From Flavobacteriaceae bacterium (GTDB lineage: Bacteria; Bacteroidota; Bacteroidia; Flavobacteriales; Flavobacteriaceae): a stretch of 59,842 bases of DNA. Where the stretch lies: assembly GCA_017858055.1 (NCBI GenBank), contig JAFMCA010000008.1, forward strand, positions 1 through 59,842. The letters run 5' to 3'. The position numbers and the translations under genes are program-made. Of this stretch, positions 18,353 through 27,899 are shown piece by piece (the stretch's first letter is position 1; every line of letters starts with the position of its first letter). A model generated the notes under the pieces. That model did not search any database. It was not told where the DNA came from and saw only the letters and a list, made by a program, of their open reading frames with translations.

Positions 18353-19591
18353 TTATAAGGAATTATCCCGTTTTGGAAAGCATAAAAAATGCTTAACAAC
18401 TGGCGTGGAAAATTGCTTAAAGTCTAGGTATTGAATCGCTTCACTAATTGAAAAAACCGATTCGTTCTTTTTTAATAAGAGGATTTGAGATTCATCCGAA
18501 ACATAGGTCTGATTGGATATGGATCCGCTAAAGACAAAGTCTGAATCCGCCTGATTGGCTTTAAAACGTTGTTCCAAACGATTTTTCTGTCGCTCAACTT
18601 CTTCTTCTGTAAATTTTTTTTCTTGAATGATGATCTTGGGTAATCGTCTATTGATTAACTGATCTGATAACTTTCTTAGCGTTTCGTCGGAATGGTTTCT
18701 CCAGCTCTTAAGTACTTGTAAAAGATCGGAGTCATCTAGGGTCAAGTAATGATCCAGAACGGCTTCACTAAGCTCTCCAGAGGTGGAATTTGTTAAAAAA
18801 GGATAGAGCATATGATTCGCTTCTAAAGATTCCGTTTTTTTATCAAACAGCAACTGAAAACGCTCTAAAGCTTTAACCAGAAGGAGTTCTGCAACCAAAC
18901 TTGTTTTGTGAAGATACACTTGCCAATACATCAATCTTCGGGCAAGTAAAAATTTCTCTAAGGAATGAACTGCTTTTACTTCAAAAACCAATTCTTCATC
19001 CTTGACATTCATCATGGCAACAATACGATCTGTATTGATATTCCCTTCGGTGACTCCAGTATAAAAACTATCCCTTTTGAGATAATCCAAACGATCTACA
19101 TCAACTTGTCCTGAGACAAGCTGATGCATAAACTTCCTTGGGTATTTGCCAGTAAATATTTCCAAAGCCAAATCCAATTGACCCTTAAAATGCTGATTTA
19201 ATTTAGTCATCACTCGCAAAGAAATTTTTTCGTGATTGACCCCTTTTAAAAAAGTCTCCTCCGTAGCGTGAGAAAAAGGACCGTGTCCAATGTCGTGAAG
19301 TAAAATTGCAATTTGCATTCCCTCTTTTTCCTCTGCACTGATTTTTACTCCCTTGCCACTAAGCACTTCAATGGCCCTTTGCATGATGTGCATGGCTCCA
19401 ATTGCATGTTCAAAACGAGTGTGGTGTGCGCCCGGATAAACCATGCTTGAAAGCCCCATTTGAGAGATCCTTCTGAGTCGCTGAAAAAAGGGGTGATTGA
19501 TGAGATTTAAAATCAAATCGGTTTCTATGGCAATAAATCCATAAATTGGGTCGTTAAACAATGTGTTCTTGCGGTACACCAAATTTGCCAT
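18353..19591 (-). CDS. HD-domain phosphohydrolase (dNTPase-like)
   Basis: 412 residues from the ATG at 19591; the further in-frame TTG at 19603 is part of the -7 box and should not be the start. The N-terminal half is an HD domain with the metal set H...HD...D visible in [23 protein letters not shown] and the Asp in [12 protein letters not shown]. This resembles SAMHD1/dGTPase-like and YwfO-like hydrolases that act on nucleotides. Substrate not known. It is divergent from porX with 21 bases between the ATGs and reads toward lpxD. Confidence 0.88.
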   Translation of the reverse strand: MANLVYRKNTLFNDPIYGFIAIETDLILNLINHPFFQRLRRISQMGLSSMVYPGAHHTRFEHAIGAMHIMQRAIEVLSGKGVKISAEEKEGMQIAILLHDIGHGPFSHATEETFLKGVNHEKISLRVMTKLNQHFKGQLDLALEIFTGKYPRKFMHQLVSGQVDVDRLDYLKRDSFYTGVTEGNINTDRIVAMMNVKDEELVFEVKAVHSLEKFLLARRLMYWQVYLHKTSLVAELLLVKALERFQLLFDKKTESLEANHMLYPFLTNSTSGELSEAVLDHYLTLDDSDLLQVLKSWRNHSDETLRKLSDQLINRRLPKIIIQEKKFTEEEVERQKNRLEQRFKANQADSDFVFSGSISNQTYVSDESQILLLKKNESVFSISEAIQYLDFKQFSTPVVKHFLCFPKRDNSL

Positions 19592-19600
19592 AATTTTCAA

Positions 19601-19608
19601 CAAAGATA
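19601..19608 (-). promoter_or_regulatory. HD gene promoter, -7 box TATCTTTG
   Basis: Exact consensus on the minus strand; nine bases precede the ATG at 19591, predicting a 5' UTR of about 5 bases. It lies in the 21-base gap between the divergent HD and porX genes. An imperfect plus-strand box TAATTTTC (19591-19598), with one mismatch, could serve porX. Confidence 0.55.
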
Positions 19609-19612
19609 CTAA

Positions 19613-21163
19613 ATGAATTGGATCAAAGTTTTATGGGTTGACGATGAAATTGAAATGCTTAAACCTCATTTTCTTTTCCTCAAAGAAAGAGGGTATGAAA
19701 CCACACCCTGTACCAATGGTCAAGATGCTCTAGACCTCATCAAAGCAACCTCATTTGACATTGTTTTGTTGGACGAAAATATGCCCGGCCTCAATGGATT
19801 AGAAACTTTGGATGAGATTAAAAACATACTTCCTGATCTTCCTGTGATTATGATAACTAAAAACGAGGAAGAGCACATTATGGAAGAAGCCATCGGCGCA
19901 AAAATATCAGATTACCTCATAAAACCTGTCAACCCCAACCAAATCCTTTCGTCGCTTAAAAAAATTCTCAACCACAAAAGTCTTATTGCTGATAAAACAA
20001 CACAGAACTACCAACAGCAATTTAGAGAAATTTCTCAATCTTTGTTGAACCTCGAAACCCATCAGGACTGGAGCGACTATTTCAAAAAGTTGATGTATTG
20101 GGAATTAGAACTTGAATCCTTGGAAGACAGTAGCATGTTTCAAGTTTTTGAGACCCAAATGAAAGAGGCGAACATTCAATTTGCAAAATTTATTGAGAAC
20201 CATTATGAGCATTGGATGCGAGGAAATCCAGGCCCTGTGTTTTCGCATCAGGCTTTTGAAAAATTCGTTTTTCCTCAAATAAAACAGCATCAGCCCACTT
20301 TGCTCTTAATGATAGATAATTTACGCTTCGATCAATGGAAAACCATACTTCCCGAGCTCAAAAACTATTGTAAAGTAATTCAAGAGGAAACCTATTACAG
20401 CCTCTTACCCACCGCTACACAGTATGCAAGAAATGCGTTTTTTGCAGGATACACCCCCTTGGAAATCAGTAAGCGTTTTCCTCAATGGTGGAAAAATGAT
20501 ATTGATGAGGGAGGAAAGAACTTATACGAATTGGAATTACTAAAGGAACAGTGTCAACGCCTCGGTATGGAGCGTCCGATGAGTTATCATAAAATCACTC
20601 AATTGCAACAAAGTCAACAGTTGATCAAAAATCTGCAAAACCACACCCATGAGGGGCTTACAACCGTAGTCTATAATTTTGTAGATATGATTTCTCATGC
20701 AAAAACGGAAATGGAAGTTATTAAAGAACTCGCTCCAGACAGCAAAGCATACCGTTCCATAACTTCGAGTTGGTTTAAAAACAGTCCTCTTAAAGAATTA
20801 ATCAAAAAAGCCTGCGATTTAAACTATACCATTCTGTTCACTACTGATCACGGAACGATTCACGTAGGTTATCCAAGCGAGGTGATTGGCGACAAAGAAA
20901 CCAGTATAAACTTGCGATATAAATCGGGTAAAAGCTTGACCTTTGACCCGAAAGATGTGATCCAATGCAAAAACCCTCAAGAGTATCAACTGCCCTCATT
21001 TTATGGGATTAATAGCAGCTATATTTTTGCAAAAAGTGATGCGTATTTTATCTACAAAAATAATTTTAACCAATACGCCAAAATGTACAAAAACACCTTT
21101 CAGCATGGCGGGGTTTCCCTTGAAGAAATGATCATCCCTTTTGTTGTATTAAACTCTCGTTAG
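19613..21163 (+). CDS. porX: PorX: response regulator with PglZ domain, type IX secretion regulator
   Basis: 516 residues. A CheY-like receiver (1-120) has the acidic pair at 10-11, phospho-acceptor Asp54 in LLDENMPG, Thr in MITKN and Lys in LIKPVNP. A helical linker leads to a C-terminal PglZ/alkaline-phosphatase-like domain with metal-ligand motifs MIDNLRFDQW, the nucleophile-type Thr in LLPTATQYARN, TTDHG and the late HGG. PorX with the kinase PorY controls type IX secretion genes in Porphyromonas, and its PglZ domain has been reported to hydrolyse oligoadenylates. PorY and secretion genes are not in the window. The gene is followed at 15 bases by tsaE. Confidence 0.95.
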   Translation: MNWIKVLWVDDEIEMLKPHFLFLKERGYETTPCTNGQDALDLIKATSFDIVLLDENMPGLNGLETLDEIKNILPDLPVIMITKNEEEHIMEEAIGAKISDYLIKPVNPNQILSSLKKILNHKSLIADKTTQNYQQQFREISQSLLNLETHQDWSDYFKKLMYWELELESLEDSSMFQVFETQMKEANIQFAKFIENHYEHWMRGNPGPVFSHQAFEKFVFPQIKQHQPTLLLMIDNLRFDQWKTILPELKNYCKVIQEETYYSLLPTATQYARNAFFAGYTPLEISKRFPQWWKNDIDEGGKNLYELELLKEQCQRLGMERPMSYHKITQLQQSQQLIKNLQNHTHEGLTTVVYNFVDMISHAKTEMEVIKELAPDSKAYRSITSSWFKNSPLKELIKKACDLNYTILFTTDHGTIHVGYPSEVIGDKETSINLRYKSGKSLTFDPKDVIQCKNPQEYQLPSFYGINSSYIFAKSDAYFIYKNNFNQYAKMYKNTFQHGGVSLEEMIIPFVVLNSR

Positions 21164-21166
21164 CCC

Positions 21167-21174
21167 TACTTTTG
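21167..21174 (+). promoter_or_regulatory. tsaE promoter, -7 box TACTTTTG
   Basis: Exact consensus just after the porX stop, with TTG at 21143-21145 about 20 bases upstream as a -33 element. Only four bases separate it from the tsaE ATG, predicting a leaderless mRNA. Confidence 0.65.
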
Positions 21175-21178
21175 TCGT

Positions 21179-21589
21179 ATGAAATGGAGTTTTACTTTAG
21201 CTGAATTAGAACAAACCGCTACACTTTTATTAACCAACAGCCCCACAAAGGTCATTCGGATCGATGGTGATTTGGGTGCTGGAAAGACCACGCTTATCGC
21301 TGCGGCTGTAAAACTACTCGGTGTGAAGGATGCTGCAAATAGCCCAACCTTTTCTCTAATCAATACTTACGAAGGATTGAACGGACCTATATATCACTTT
21401 GATTTTTATCGTTTGAATCACCCCGACGAAGCCCTAGATATCGGTTTAGAAGAATATTTAGACTCCTCCTATCCCTGCTTTATTGAATGGGGAGAACGAG
21501 TTCTTCCCCATTTACCTCTTCATTACGATCATTTTACCCTAACGCAAGAAACCTCTACTTCAAGAGTGCTTGAAAAACATACTACTTAA
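21179..21589 (+). CDS. tsaE: tRNA threonylcarbamoyladenosine biosynthesis ATPase TsaE
   Basis: 136 residues, normal for TsaE. Walker A GDLGAGKTT at about 30-38, then NSPTFSLINTY, YHFDFYRL and FIEWGERV, all diagnostic. TsaE drives the TsaB-TsaD complex that makes t6A37 in ANN-decoding tRNAs. It follows porX by 15 bases but carries its own consensus promoter. Confidence 0.95.
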   Translation: MKWSFTLAELEQTATLLLTNSPTKVIRIDGDLGAGKTTLIAAAVKLLGVKDAANSPTFSLINTYEGLNGPIYHFDFYRLNHPDEALDIGLEEYLDSSYPCFIEWGERVLPHLPLHYDHFTLTQETSTSRVLEKHTT

Positions 21590-21600
21590 CCCCTCAATTT

Positions 21601-21963
21601 ATGAAAGTACTTTATCGTTTAGGTTTTTATTTGGGGGGATTTTCAGTAGGACTAGTTCTATTGACTTTTATTTTTAATGGAAAAAAAACAAGCTGCAACT
21701 ATACTCCCAATGCCCGAGTTATCGACAATTTGCTTCAAAAGGAGGTTTTCATACCCGAAAACATTAAAATGGATTACCCAGAACTTACGGATAGTTTACT
21801 TCAAACCTATATTCGTAAAGGAACAATTGATTTTTCTAAAAGTGATACTAAAAGGGATTCTTGTCGTTTGTATTATATTCACTTGGGTTCAATTGAGAAA
21901 GCCTATATGGAAGTAACCAATTGTGCAAAAACAATTTCCTTAGTCACTTTTGTTCAGCCTTAA
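21601..21963 (+). CDS. Small membrane-anchored protein, DUF4258-like
   Basis: 120 residues: one N-terminal membrane segment (about 7-25), then a soluble part with three Cys (CNYTPNARV, SCRLYYIHL, TNCAKTI). The pattern resembles the flavobacterial DUF4258 proteins that sit beside tsaE; I assign it from memory and its function is unknown. It starts 11 bases after tsaE. Its last 20 bases overlap the end of the convergent proline dehydrogenase gene. Confidence 0.65.
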   Translation: MKVLYRLGFYLGGFSVGLVLLTFIFNGKKTSCNYTPNARVIDNLLQKEVFIPENIKMDYPELTDSLLQTYIRKGTIDFSKSDTKRDSCRLYYIHLGSIEKAYMEVTNCAKTISLVTFVQP

Positions 21964-23122
21964 GAGTTTTTCTACGATTTCGTTCTTTTTGAATCAATTC
22001 CAATTCACGGGGGGTTTGACCCTGTACGGCTGTATTTTCCTCTGCTCTACGGATAAGGTAGGGAATCACTTCTTTAAGAGGTCCATAGGGCACGTATTTA
22101 ACGACTTGATATCCAGCTTTGGCAAGATTAAATGAAATATGATCCGCCATCCCAAAGAGTTGTGAAATCCAAATCCGAGGATCGTTGGGAGCGAGTTGAT
22201 TCGCTTTCATAAAATCCAAGACTCTTAATACACTGTCTTCGCTATGCGTACCAAGAAACAGTTCACAATGATCTAAGGAATTAAGAATGCCATTTAATGC
22301 CAAATTAAAATTATCGTCGGTTGCTTCTTTTGACGAACAAATCGGGGAAGGATACCCCTTCTCTTCCGCACGATTGTTTTCTTTTTCGATATACGCACCT
22401 CGGACCAATTTTATCCCCAACTTAAATCCCTCTTTTCTCGAAAGCTCGAGTAGTGAATTTAGGTATTCCAATCTGTCTTTGCGGTACATTTGAAGGGTAG
22501 TGAAAATAAACGTTTCTTTTTGGTTGTATGCTCTCATTTTATCCAATACGATGGCATCTATCGCATTTTGTAGCCAGGATTCTTCTGCATCTACGAGCAT
22601 GCGAACCTGACATGCATAGGCCATGGCACAGCATTTATTAATTCGATCCTTTGTTCTATCCCAGGAGGCAACCTCCTCTTTACTTAACTGAATTCCTGCA
22701 CTGACTTTTTCAAAAAGCATTACTTTTCCTAAAGCCGTTGGTTTAAAGACAACAAAGGGAAGAGCTTTGTTTTGTTTAGAAAATTGTACTGCATTCAAAA
22801 ACTGTTGTAGGCTTTGTTCCACTCCCGCCTCTGACTTCTGACTTTCGGCTGCATAATGCATATAGGACTTTACATTGAATGCCGCCAATTGATTTACAAC
22901 TTTTAAAGAATCTTGAGCTTCATTTCCAGCACAAAACTGCTGATAAACCGTTTTTCTTAGAAGGGAATGAATAGGTAATCCGAGGCGAAGTGCTAACAAA
23001 GTAAGTTTTCCTCCAAACCGAACCCAACTCCTTTTTGAAATCATTCGAAACAATAAATAAGCCTTTTGCAGTTCTTTGTCAGACTTCAGCACATAGGCGT
23101 TTTTGGTGTCGTTAAATTTCAT
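21944..23122 (-). CDS. Proline dehydrogenase
   Basis: 392 residues, a monofunctional FAD-dependent proline dehydrogenase barrel. Diagnostic segments are KLGIKLVRGAYIEKEN, the late YVPYGPLKEVIPYLIRRAEEN with substrate-binding Arg pair, and FLGTHSEDSV. It oxidises proline to pyrroline-5-carboxylate. No P5C dehydrogenase domain is fused and none is nearby. It converges on the DUF4258-like gene with a 20-base overlap. Confidence 0.92.
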   Translation of the reverse strand: MKFNDTKNAYVLKSDKELQKAYLLFRMISKRSWVRFGGKLTLLALRLGLPIHSLLRKTVYQQFCAGNEAQDSLKVVNQLAAFNVKSYMHYAAESQKSEAGVEQSLQQFLNAVQFSKQNKALPFVVFKPTALGKVMLFEKVSAGIQLSKEEVASWDRTKDRINKCCAMAYACQVRMLVDAEESWLQNAIDAIVLDKMRAYNQKETFIFTTLQMYRKDRLEYLNSLLELSRKEGFKLGIKLVRGAYIEKENNRAEEKGYPSPICSSKEATDDNFNLALNGILNSLDHCELFLGTHSEDSVLRVLDFMKANQLAPNDPRIWISQLFGMADHISFNLAKAGYQVVKYVPYGPLKEVIPYLIRRAEENTAVQGQTPRELELIQKERNRRKTLKAEQK

Positions 23123-23168
23123 AGACTAAACTTGAAGGTGAAAGCCAAAGGATCAAAAAGACAAAAGA

Positions 23169-23810
23169 TTAACTTTTATTTTGTAATAGAGGCACAAATC
23201 GAAAACGACCGAATTTTTCTTTATCAAAAGCAGTAGCTGATTTACGTGTGAAGCGTGTCATAAATTGTTCGTTTTCACCAATAGGAATTATCATTTTTCC
23301 TCCAACTTTTAATTGATTTAAAAGCGCTTTGGGAACTTCTGGTGCTGCAGCAGTAACGAGGATCCGATCATAAGGGGCAGACTGTTCAAAACCGAGATAA
23401 CCGTCACCAAAAAAATGTTTTTTAGGTCGTAAACCAAGTTGAGTAAAAAGACGCTGTGTTTTTTTATACAACAGTTGTTGCCTTTCAATAGTATAAACAT
23501 GAGGTGTTAAACCCAGTAAAACTGCTGTTTGATAACCAGAACCGGTACCTATTTCAAGCACTTTGTCCGTAGGTCCCACTTCTAGGAGTTGAGATTGGTA
23601 AGCTACTGTATAAGGCTGAGAGATTGTTTGATCGGCAGCTATGGGGTAGGCATTGTCCTCATAAGCAAAATTGATTAAACTGGGATCCATAAAGAAATGT
23701 CTTGGAACTTGAGTCATGACCTCCAAAACAGCGTTGTCTTGTATGCCTTTTTCACGCAGCTGTTCTATCAACTGTTTGCGTAATCCTTGATATTTTGGTG
23801 TATCCTCCAT
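23169..23810 (-). CDS. pcm: Protein-L-isoaspartate O-methyltransferase
   Basis: 213 residues from the ATG at 23810. The in-frame TTG at 23819 belongs to the -7 box TATTTTTG and cannot be in the mRNA. VTAAAPEVP near the end, VLEIGTGSGYQTAVL (SAM binding) and DQTISQPYTVAYQ identify the enzyme, which repairs damaged Asp/Asn in proteins. A 72-base spacer separates it from a divergent oxidoreductase gene; each has its own exact -7 box. Confidence 0.94.
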   Translation of the reverse strand: MEDTPKYQGLRKQLIEQLREKGIQDNAVLEVMTQVPRHFFMDPSLINFAYEDNAYPIAADQTISQPYTVAYQSQLLEVGPTDKVLEIGTGSGYQTAVLLGLTPHVYTIERQQLLYKKTQRLFTQLGLRPKKHFFGDGYLGFEQSAPYDRILVTAAAPEVPKALLNQLKVGGKMIIPIGENEQFMTRFTRKSATAFDKEKFGRFRFVPLLQNKS

Positions 23811-23816
23811 GGGGCA

Positions 23817-23824
23817 CAAAAATA
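23817..23824 (-). promoter_or_regulatory. pcm promoter, -7 box TATTTTTG
   Basis: Exact consensus on the minus strand, six bases before the pcm ATG, so the 5' UTR would be about 2 bases. Confidence 0.6.
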
Positions 23825-23857
23825 ACGCAGTTTCTCCAATAATAAATATTTTGATTG

Positions 23858-23865
23858 TACTTTTG
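23858..23865 (+). promoter_or_regulatory. Oxidoreductase promoter, -7 box TACTTTTG
   Basis: Exact consensus on the plus strand, 17 bases before the ATG at 23883. Confidence 0.5.
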
Positions 23866-23882
23866 AATCAAAGGATATTACT

Positions 23883-24854
23883 ATGCTTAAAATTGGTGTT
23901 TTTGGTGCAGGACATTTAGGTAAAACTCACTTAAAAATCGCTGCGGCCTCCGAGGCATATGAATTGATAGGTTTTCACGATCCTGATCCAAAAGCCGTGG
24001 ATAAAATACTTGCACAATACGAGTACACCTACTTTAAATCTGCTGATGATTTAATTGCTGCTGTGGATGTTGTTGACATCGTAACTCCTACGCTAGCCCA
24101 TTTTGAACTAGCAAAAAGAGCCATAGAAGCTAAAAAACATGTTTTTATTGAAAAACCCATCACTACGAGTGTCGATGATGCAAAAACCCTTGTTCAATTA
24201 GCAAAAGATCACGGAGTTCTAGGGCAAGTAGGCCATGTCGAACGATTCAATCCAGCCTTTTTAGCGGTAAAACCCTCCTTAACAGATCCCATGTTTATCG
24301 AAACCCATCGTCTTTCTGAATTTAACCCTAGAGGAACAGATGTATCAGTAGTGTTAGATTTGATGATACATGATATTGATATCGTTTTAAGTGTGGTAAA
24401 GTCTCCTATTAAACACATACATGCTTCTGGAGTAGCGGTGATCAGTGAGACACCAGACATAAGTACTGCGAGAATTGAATTTGAAAATGGTTGTGTCGCA
24501 AATCTTACAGCAAGTCGTATTTCCTTAAAAAAAATGAGGAAGTCCCGATTTTTTCAAAAAAATGCCTACATCTCTTTAGACTTCTTGACTAAAAAAGTGG
24601 AATTGGTGAAAATGAAGGATGTGGATCCTCAGTCGTCTAATGAAGAGTTAGCGCTTCTTTTAACCAATGCGGAAGGAAAGAAAAAACAAATCTATTTTGA
24701 AAATCCCGACATCCAAAGCTCGAATGCCATTCAAGATGAATTGGAACATTTTGCGAATTGTATTCATACCAAAAGTACCCCCTTGGTTTCTTTAGAAGAT
24801 GGAACTCGAGCTCTTGAAGTTGCCTATCACATTATACAAAAAATAGGACACTAA
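23883..24854 (+). CDS. Gfo/Idh/MocA-family oxidoreductase
   Basis: 323 residues. N-terminal Rossmann fold with GVFGAGHLGKTHLK for NAD(P), the family motif EKPITTS at about 99-105, and a C-terminal alpha/beta substrate domain. Such enzymes act on sugars, inositols or bilin-like compounds; the substrate here is not evident. It lies alone, divergent from pcm and convergent with the YciO-type gene (2 bases apart). Confidence 0.88.
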   Translation: MLKIGVFGAGHLGKTHLKIAAASEAYELIGFHDPDPKAVDKILAQYEYTYFKSADDLIAAVDVVDIVTPTLAHFELAKRAIEAKKHVFIEKPITTSVDDAKTLVQLAKDHGVLGQVGHVERFNPAFLAVKPSLTDPMFIETHRLSEFNPRGTDVSVVLDLMIHDIDIVLSVVKSPIKHIHASGVAVISETPDISTARIEFENGCVANLTASRISLKKMRKSRFFQKNAYISLDFLTKKVELVKMKDVDPQSSNEELALLLTNAEGKKKQIYFENPDIQSSNAIQDELEHFANCIHTKSTPLVSLEDGTRALEVAYHIIQKIGH

Positions 24855-24856
24855 AC

Positions 24857-25480
24857 TCAAAGCTCATTGGGGATTTCTCCTGCCCCAGCCCTGATTAACT
24901 CAAAAGGGTCTGTGGTTAAATCAATTACAGTTGAGGGAATATTACTTCCGTAACCATCGGAGAGCATCAAGTCAATTTTACTTTCCCAACGTGCAAAAAG
25001 ATTTTCTGGATCGGTAGTATAGTCTATGATTTCATCAGGGTCGTGTAAAGAACTCGTTATCAAAGGGGCGTCTAAAAGCGGCAACAAGGCTTGTAAAACA
25101 GGATGATTTGATATCCGTACACCTATTGTTTTCCTTTTTTGAAAAGGCTTTGGGAGTTTATTTGCTGCATGAAGAATTAGGGCGTAAGGTCCAGGAAGCA
25201 ATTTTTTAACCAACTTGAAGGTCTGAGAATTCATGGGAGCAACATATTGAGACAACTCTTTGATGTCCCTAAATAAAAAACTTAAGGGTGCATGCTCCAA
25301 CTTAACTTCTTTAATCTTAGCAAAACGTTCCAATCCTTTCACGCTTGAGCTAAGGCATCCTAAACCATAAACGGTATCCGTTGGAAAAATAACGATTCCT
25401 CCTCCATGGAGCACTTCTGCTGCTTCATGAAGGTGTTTGGGGTTGGGAGTTTTTGAATAAAAGGAGATGTAGGCAGCCAT
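24857..25480 (-). CDS. YciO-type Sua5/YrdC domain protein
   Basis: 207 residues from the ATG at 25480; starting at 25537 would overlap the helicase gene by 50 bases and add a poor N-terminus. The YrdC fold is shown by IVIFPTDTVYGLGC and by LPGPYALIL. The middle and end (KRKTIGVRI...P..QALL, TSSL, TVIDLT) follow the YciO branch rather than TsaC, and the KxR pair of TsaC after the IK segment is not matched (IKEVKLEHAPLSFLF). A role in t6A synthesis, as a generic pipeline would assign, is therefore uncertain. Confidence 0.8.
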   Translation of the reverse strand: MAAYISFYSKTPNPKHLHEAAEVLHGGGIVIFPTDTVYGLGCLSSSVKGLERFAKIKEVKLEHAPLSFLFRDIKELSQYVAPMNSQTFKLVKKLLPGPYALILHAANKLPKPFQKRKTIGVRISNHPVLQALLPLLDAPLITSSLHDPDEIIDYTTDPENLFARWESKIDLMLSDGYGSNIPSTVIDLTTDPFELIRAGAGEIPNEL

Positions 25481-25487
25481 GACAAAG

Positions 25488-27812
25488 TTATTTGATGGTG
25501 AGCTTGGCAAAACGAAGAAGCAGATTCTTAACCCCAAAACCTTTAAACAGAATCACAGCTTTCTTGTCACTTCCACTTCCCTCGATGGATTTGACAACAC
25601 CCCTACCAAAACGGGCGTGTTCTACCTCCATTCCTTCTGCAAGAGAAATAAGCTCTTGATCTGGCTGACCAGCATCGGAAGTTCCCAAGGATCTGAGCTT
25701 TTTTAATTGGGTTGGTGTTGGGGTCGAAATGGTTTTTTCTTTTGAAATCGGGGGTTGAAACGATCTCTTGGGCTGAGGTTCCCCACCAAAAATGGAAGTA
25801 TCCATTAAAGGTTTGTATTGATACGCCTCTTTGGGTTTAATTGTATGGAGATACTGCGCATCTATTTCCTCTATAAAACGGCTCGGCTCTGCGTCAATAA
25901 GTTTCCCCCATCGGTATCTGGAAAGGGTATAGGAAAGAAAAGCACGTTCTTCGGCACGAGTGAGGGCTACATAAAACAAGCGGCGTTCTTCTTCCAATTC
26001 TGAACGGGTATTTAAGCTCATTGCTGAGGGAAAGAGATCTTCCTCCATCCCAACAATAAATACAAAAGGAAATTCTAAGCCTTTTGCCAGATGAATAGTC
26101 ATCAAAGCTACTCTATCGCTGTTGGGATCGTCCTCTTGATCTAAATCCGTAGCAAGAGCAACATCCTCCAAAAATTCAGACAAACTTCCTGTGGCATCTG
26201 CCAACTCTTCTTGACCTTCAACAAAATCACGTATCCCGTTGAGCAACTCCTCGACATTTTCAATACGAGCGATCCCCTCAGGAGTAGCGTCTTTTTTTAA
26301 CTCTTGAACAAAACCAACCTTTTTGGTAACCAAATCTGCAATTTCAAAAGCATTTAAAGTTTCATTTTCAATTTGGAAACGCTGAAGAAGAAGTGCAAAG
26401 TTAGAGAGCTTCAAAGTGATTCCTACATTAAAATTCAAACCGAGTTCTTTGGCTTGAATCAACGTGTCGAATAAAGAGAGGTTGTGTTGTTTAGACGCAA
26501 CTACGAGTTTATCAACCGTAGTCTGTCCTATACCTCGAGCGGGATAATTAATAATACGTTTTAAACTCTCTTCGTCTTTAGGATTGACGATAAGACGGAG
26601 GTAGGCAAGAATGTCTTTAATCTCTTTACGCTGATAGAAGGACAATCCACCGTAGATACGATAAGGGATATCACGTTTCCTCAAGGCATCTTCCATTGCA
26701 CGTGATTGGGCATTGGTTCGATACAAAATAGCAAAATTCGCATTTTTTCGCTGTTCCTGCATTTTGTATTCAAAAATTGTGGAAGCCACATGCCGACCTT
26801 CTTCCGCATCGGTTGTCAATCGATTTATTTGGATTTTTTCGCCAACCTCATTCGAGGTCCAAACAACTTTATCTATCTTAGTTTTGTTGTGACTGATAAT
26901 CGAATTGGCAGCATTAACAATCGTTTTTGTAGAACGGTAATTTTGTTCCAGACGATACAAAGCGACGTCTTCATAATCCTTTTGGAAGTTTAAAATATTG
27001 TTGATGTTTGCTCCTCTAAAGGCATAAATACTCTGAGCATCATCCCCTACTACACAGATGTTTTGATATCGATCTGAAAGTGCTCGGACGATTAAATATT
27101 GAGAATGGTTCGTATCCTGATACTCATCCACCATGATGTAACGAAATTTATCTTGGTATTTTGCCAAAACATCGGGATGACGATTGAGCAATTCATTGGT
27201 GCGGAGAAGTAAATCATCAAAATCCATGGCTCCGGCTTTAAAACAGCGATCTACATATTCCTTATAAATAGCTCCCATTTGAGGGCGCTTTGACATTGCG
27301 TCGGCTTCTTGCAAATCAATGTCGTTATAATAAGCTTTAACCGTAATGAGGCTGTTTTTAAATGCGGAGATTCGACTACGGACTTGTTTGTATTTATAAA
27401 TGTCTTTGTCTAATCCCATTTCTTTGATAATCGATGCGATTAGTCGATCTGAATCTTGGGTATCATAAATCGTAAAATTAGACGGAAATCCAAGTTTTTC
27501 TCCCTCATGTCGAAGAATGCGAGCAAAAACGGAGTGAAAAGTTCCCATCCAAAGATTTTTAGCCTCCCCCTCACCTACTAATTCTGCAATTCTACTTTTC
27601 ATTTCTCGAGCTGCCTTATTGGTAAACGTCAGCGCCAAAATAGAAAAGGAATCTACTCCTGAGGCCATCAGATGTGCTATTCTATAAGTGAGTACACGAG
27701 TTTTTCCTGAGCCCGCTCCAGCAATTACGATTAGCGGTCCATCCTTGTGAAGTACGGCTTGTTTTTGAGCATCGTTTAGAGATTCTAAGAAGGTTTCTGG
27801 AACGTGTTTCAT
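25488..27812 (-). CDS. UvrD/PcrA-type superfamily 1 DNA helicase
   Basis: 774 residues. Walker A AGAGSGKT at 31-38, motif II VDEYQDTN, motif III DDAQSIYAFRGA, QNYRSTK, LMTIHLAKGLEF and VALTRAEE are the SF1A set. The C-terminus has the Tudor-like tail GMEVEHARFGRGVVKSIEG..., typical of PcrA/UvrD, that binds RNA polymerase. It unwinds DNA in excision and mismatch repair. The YciO-type gene follows 7 bases later and is probably cotranscribed. Confidence 0.95.
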   Translation of the reverse strand: MKHVPETFLESLNDAQKQAVLHKDGPLIVIAGAGSGKTRVLTYRIAHLMASGVDSFSILALTFTNKAAREMKSRIAELVGEGEAKNLWMGTFHSVFARILRHEGEKLGFPSNFTIYDTQDSDRLIASIIKEMGLDKDIYKYKQVRSRISAFKNSLITVKAYYNDIDLQEADAMSKRPQMGAIYKEYVDRCFKAGAMDFDDLLLRTNELLNRHPDVLAKYQDKFRYIMVDEYQDTNHSQYLIVRALSDRYQNICVVGDDAQSIYAFRGANINNILNFQKDYEDVALYRLEQNYRSTKTIVNAANSIISHNKTKIDKVVWTSNEVGEKIQINRLTTDAEEGRHVASTIFEYKMQEQRKNANFAILYRTNAQSRAMEDALRKRDIPYRIYGGLSFYQRKEIKDILAYLRLIVNPKDEESLKRIINYPARGIGQTTVDKLVVASKQHNLSLFDTLIQAKELGLNFNVGITLKLSNFALLLQRFQIENETLNAFEIADLVTKKVGFVQELKKDATPEGIARIENVEELLNGIRDFVEGQEELADATGSLSEFLEDVALATDLDQEDDPNSDRVALMTIHLAKGLEFPFVFIVGMEEDLFPSAMSLNTRSELEEERRLFYVALTRAEERAFLSYTLSRYRWGKLIDAEPSRFIEEIDAQYLHTIKPKEAYQYKPLMDTSIFGGEPQPKRSFQPPISKEKTISTPTPTQLKKLRSLGTSDAGQPDQELISLAEGMEVEHARFGRGVVKSIEGSGSDKKAVILFKGFGVKNLLLRFAKLTIK

Positions 27813-27899
27813 ATCGAGTTTAAAAGTAGGGATAATCTAATTTTTCACCTCAATAAGTCAAATTAATTATAAACATCTATATTTAAAACAAAAAACATT

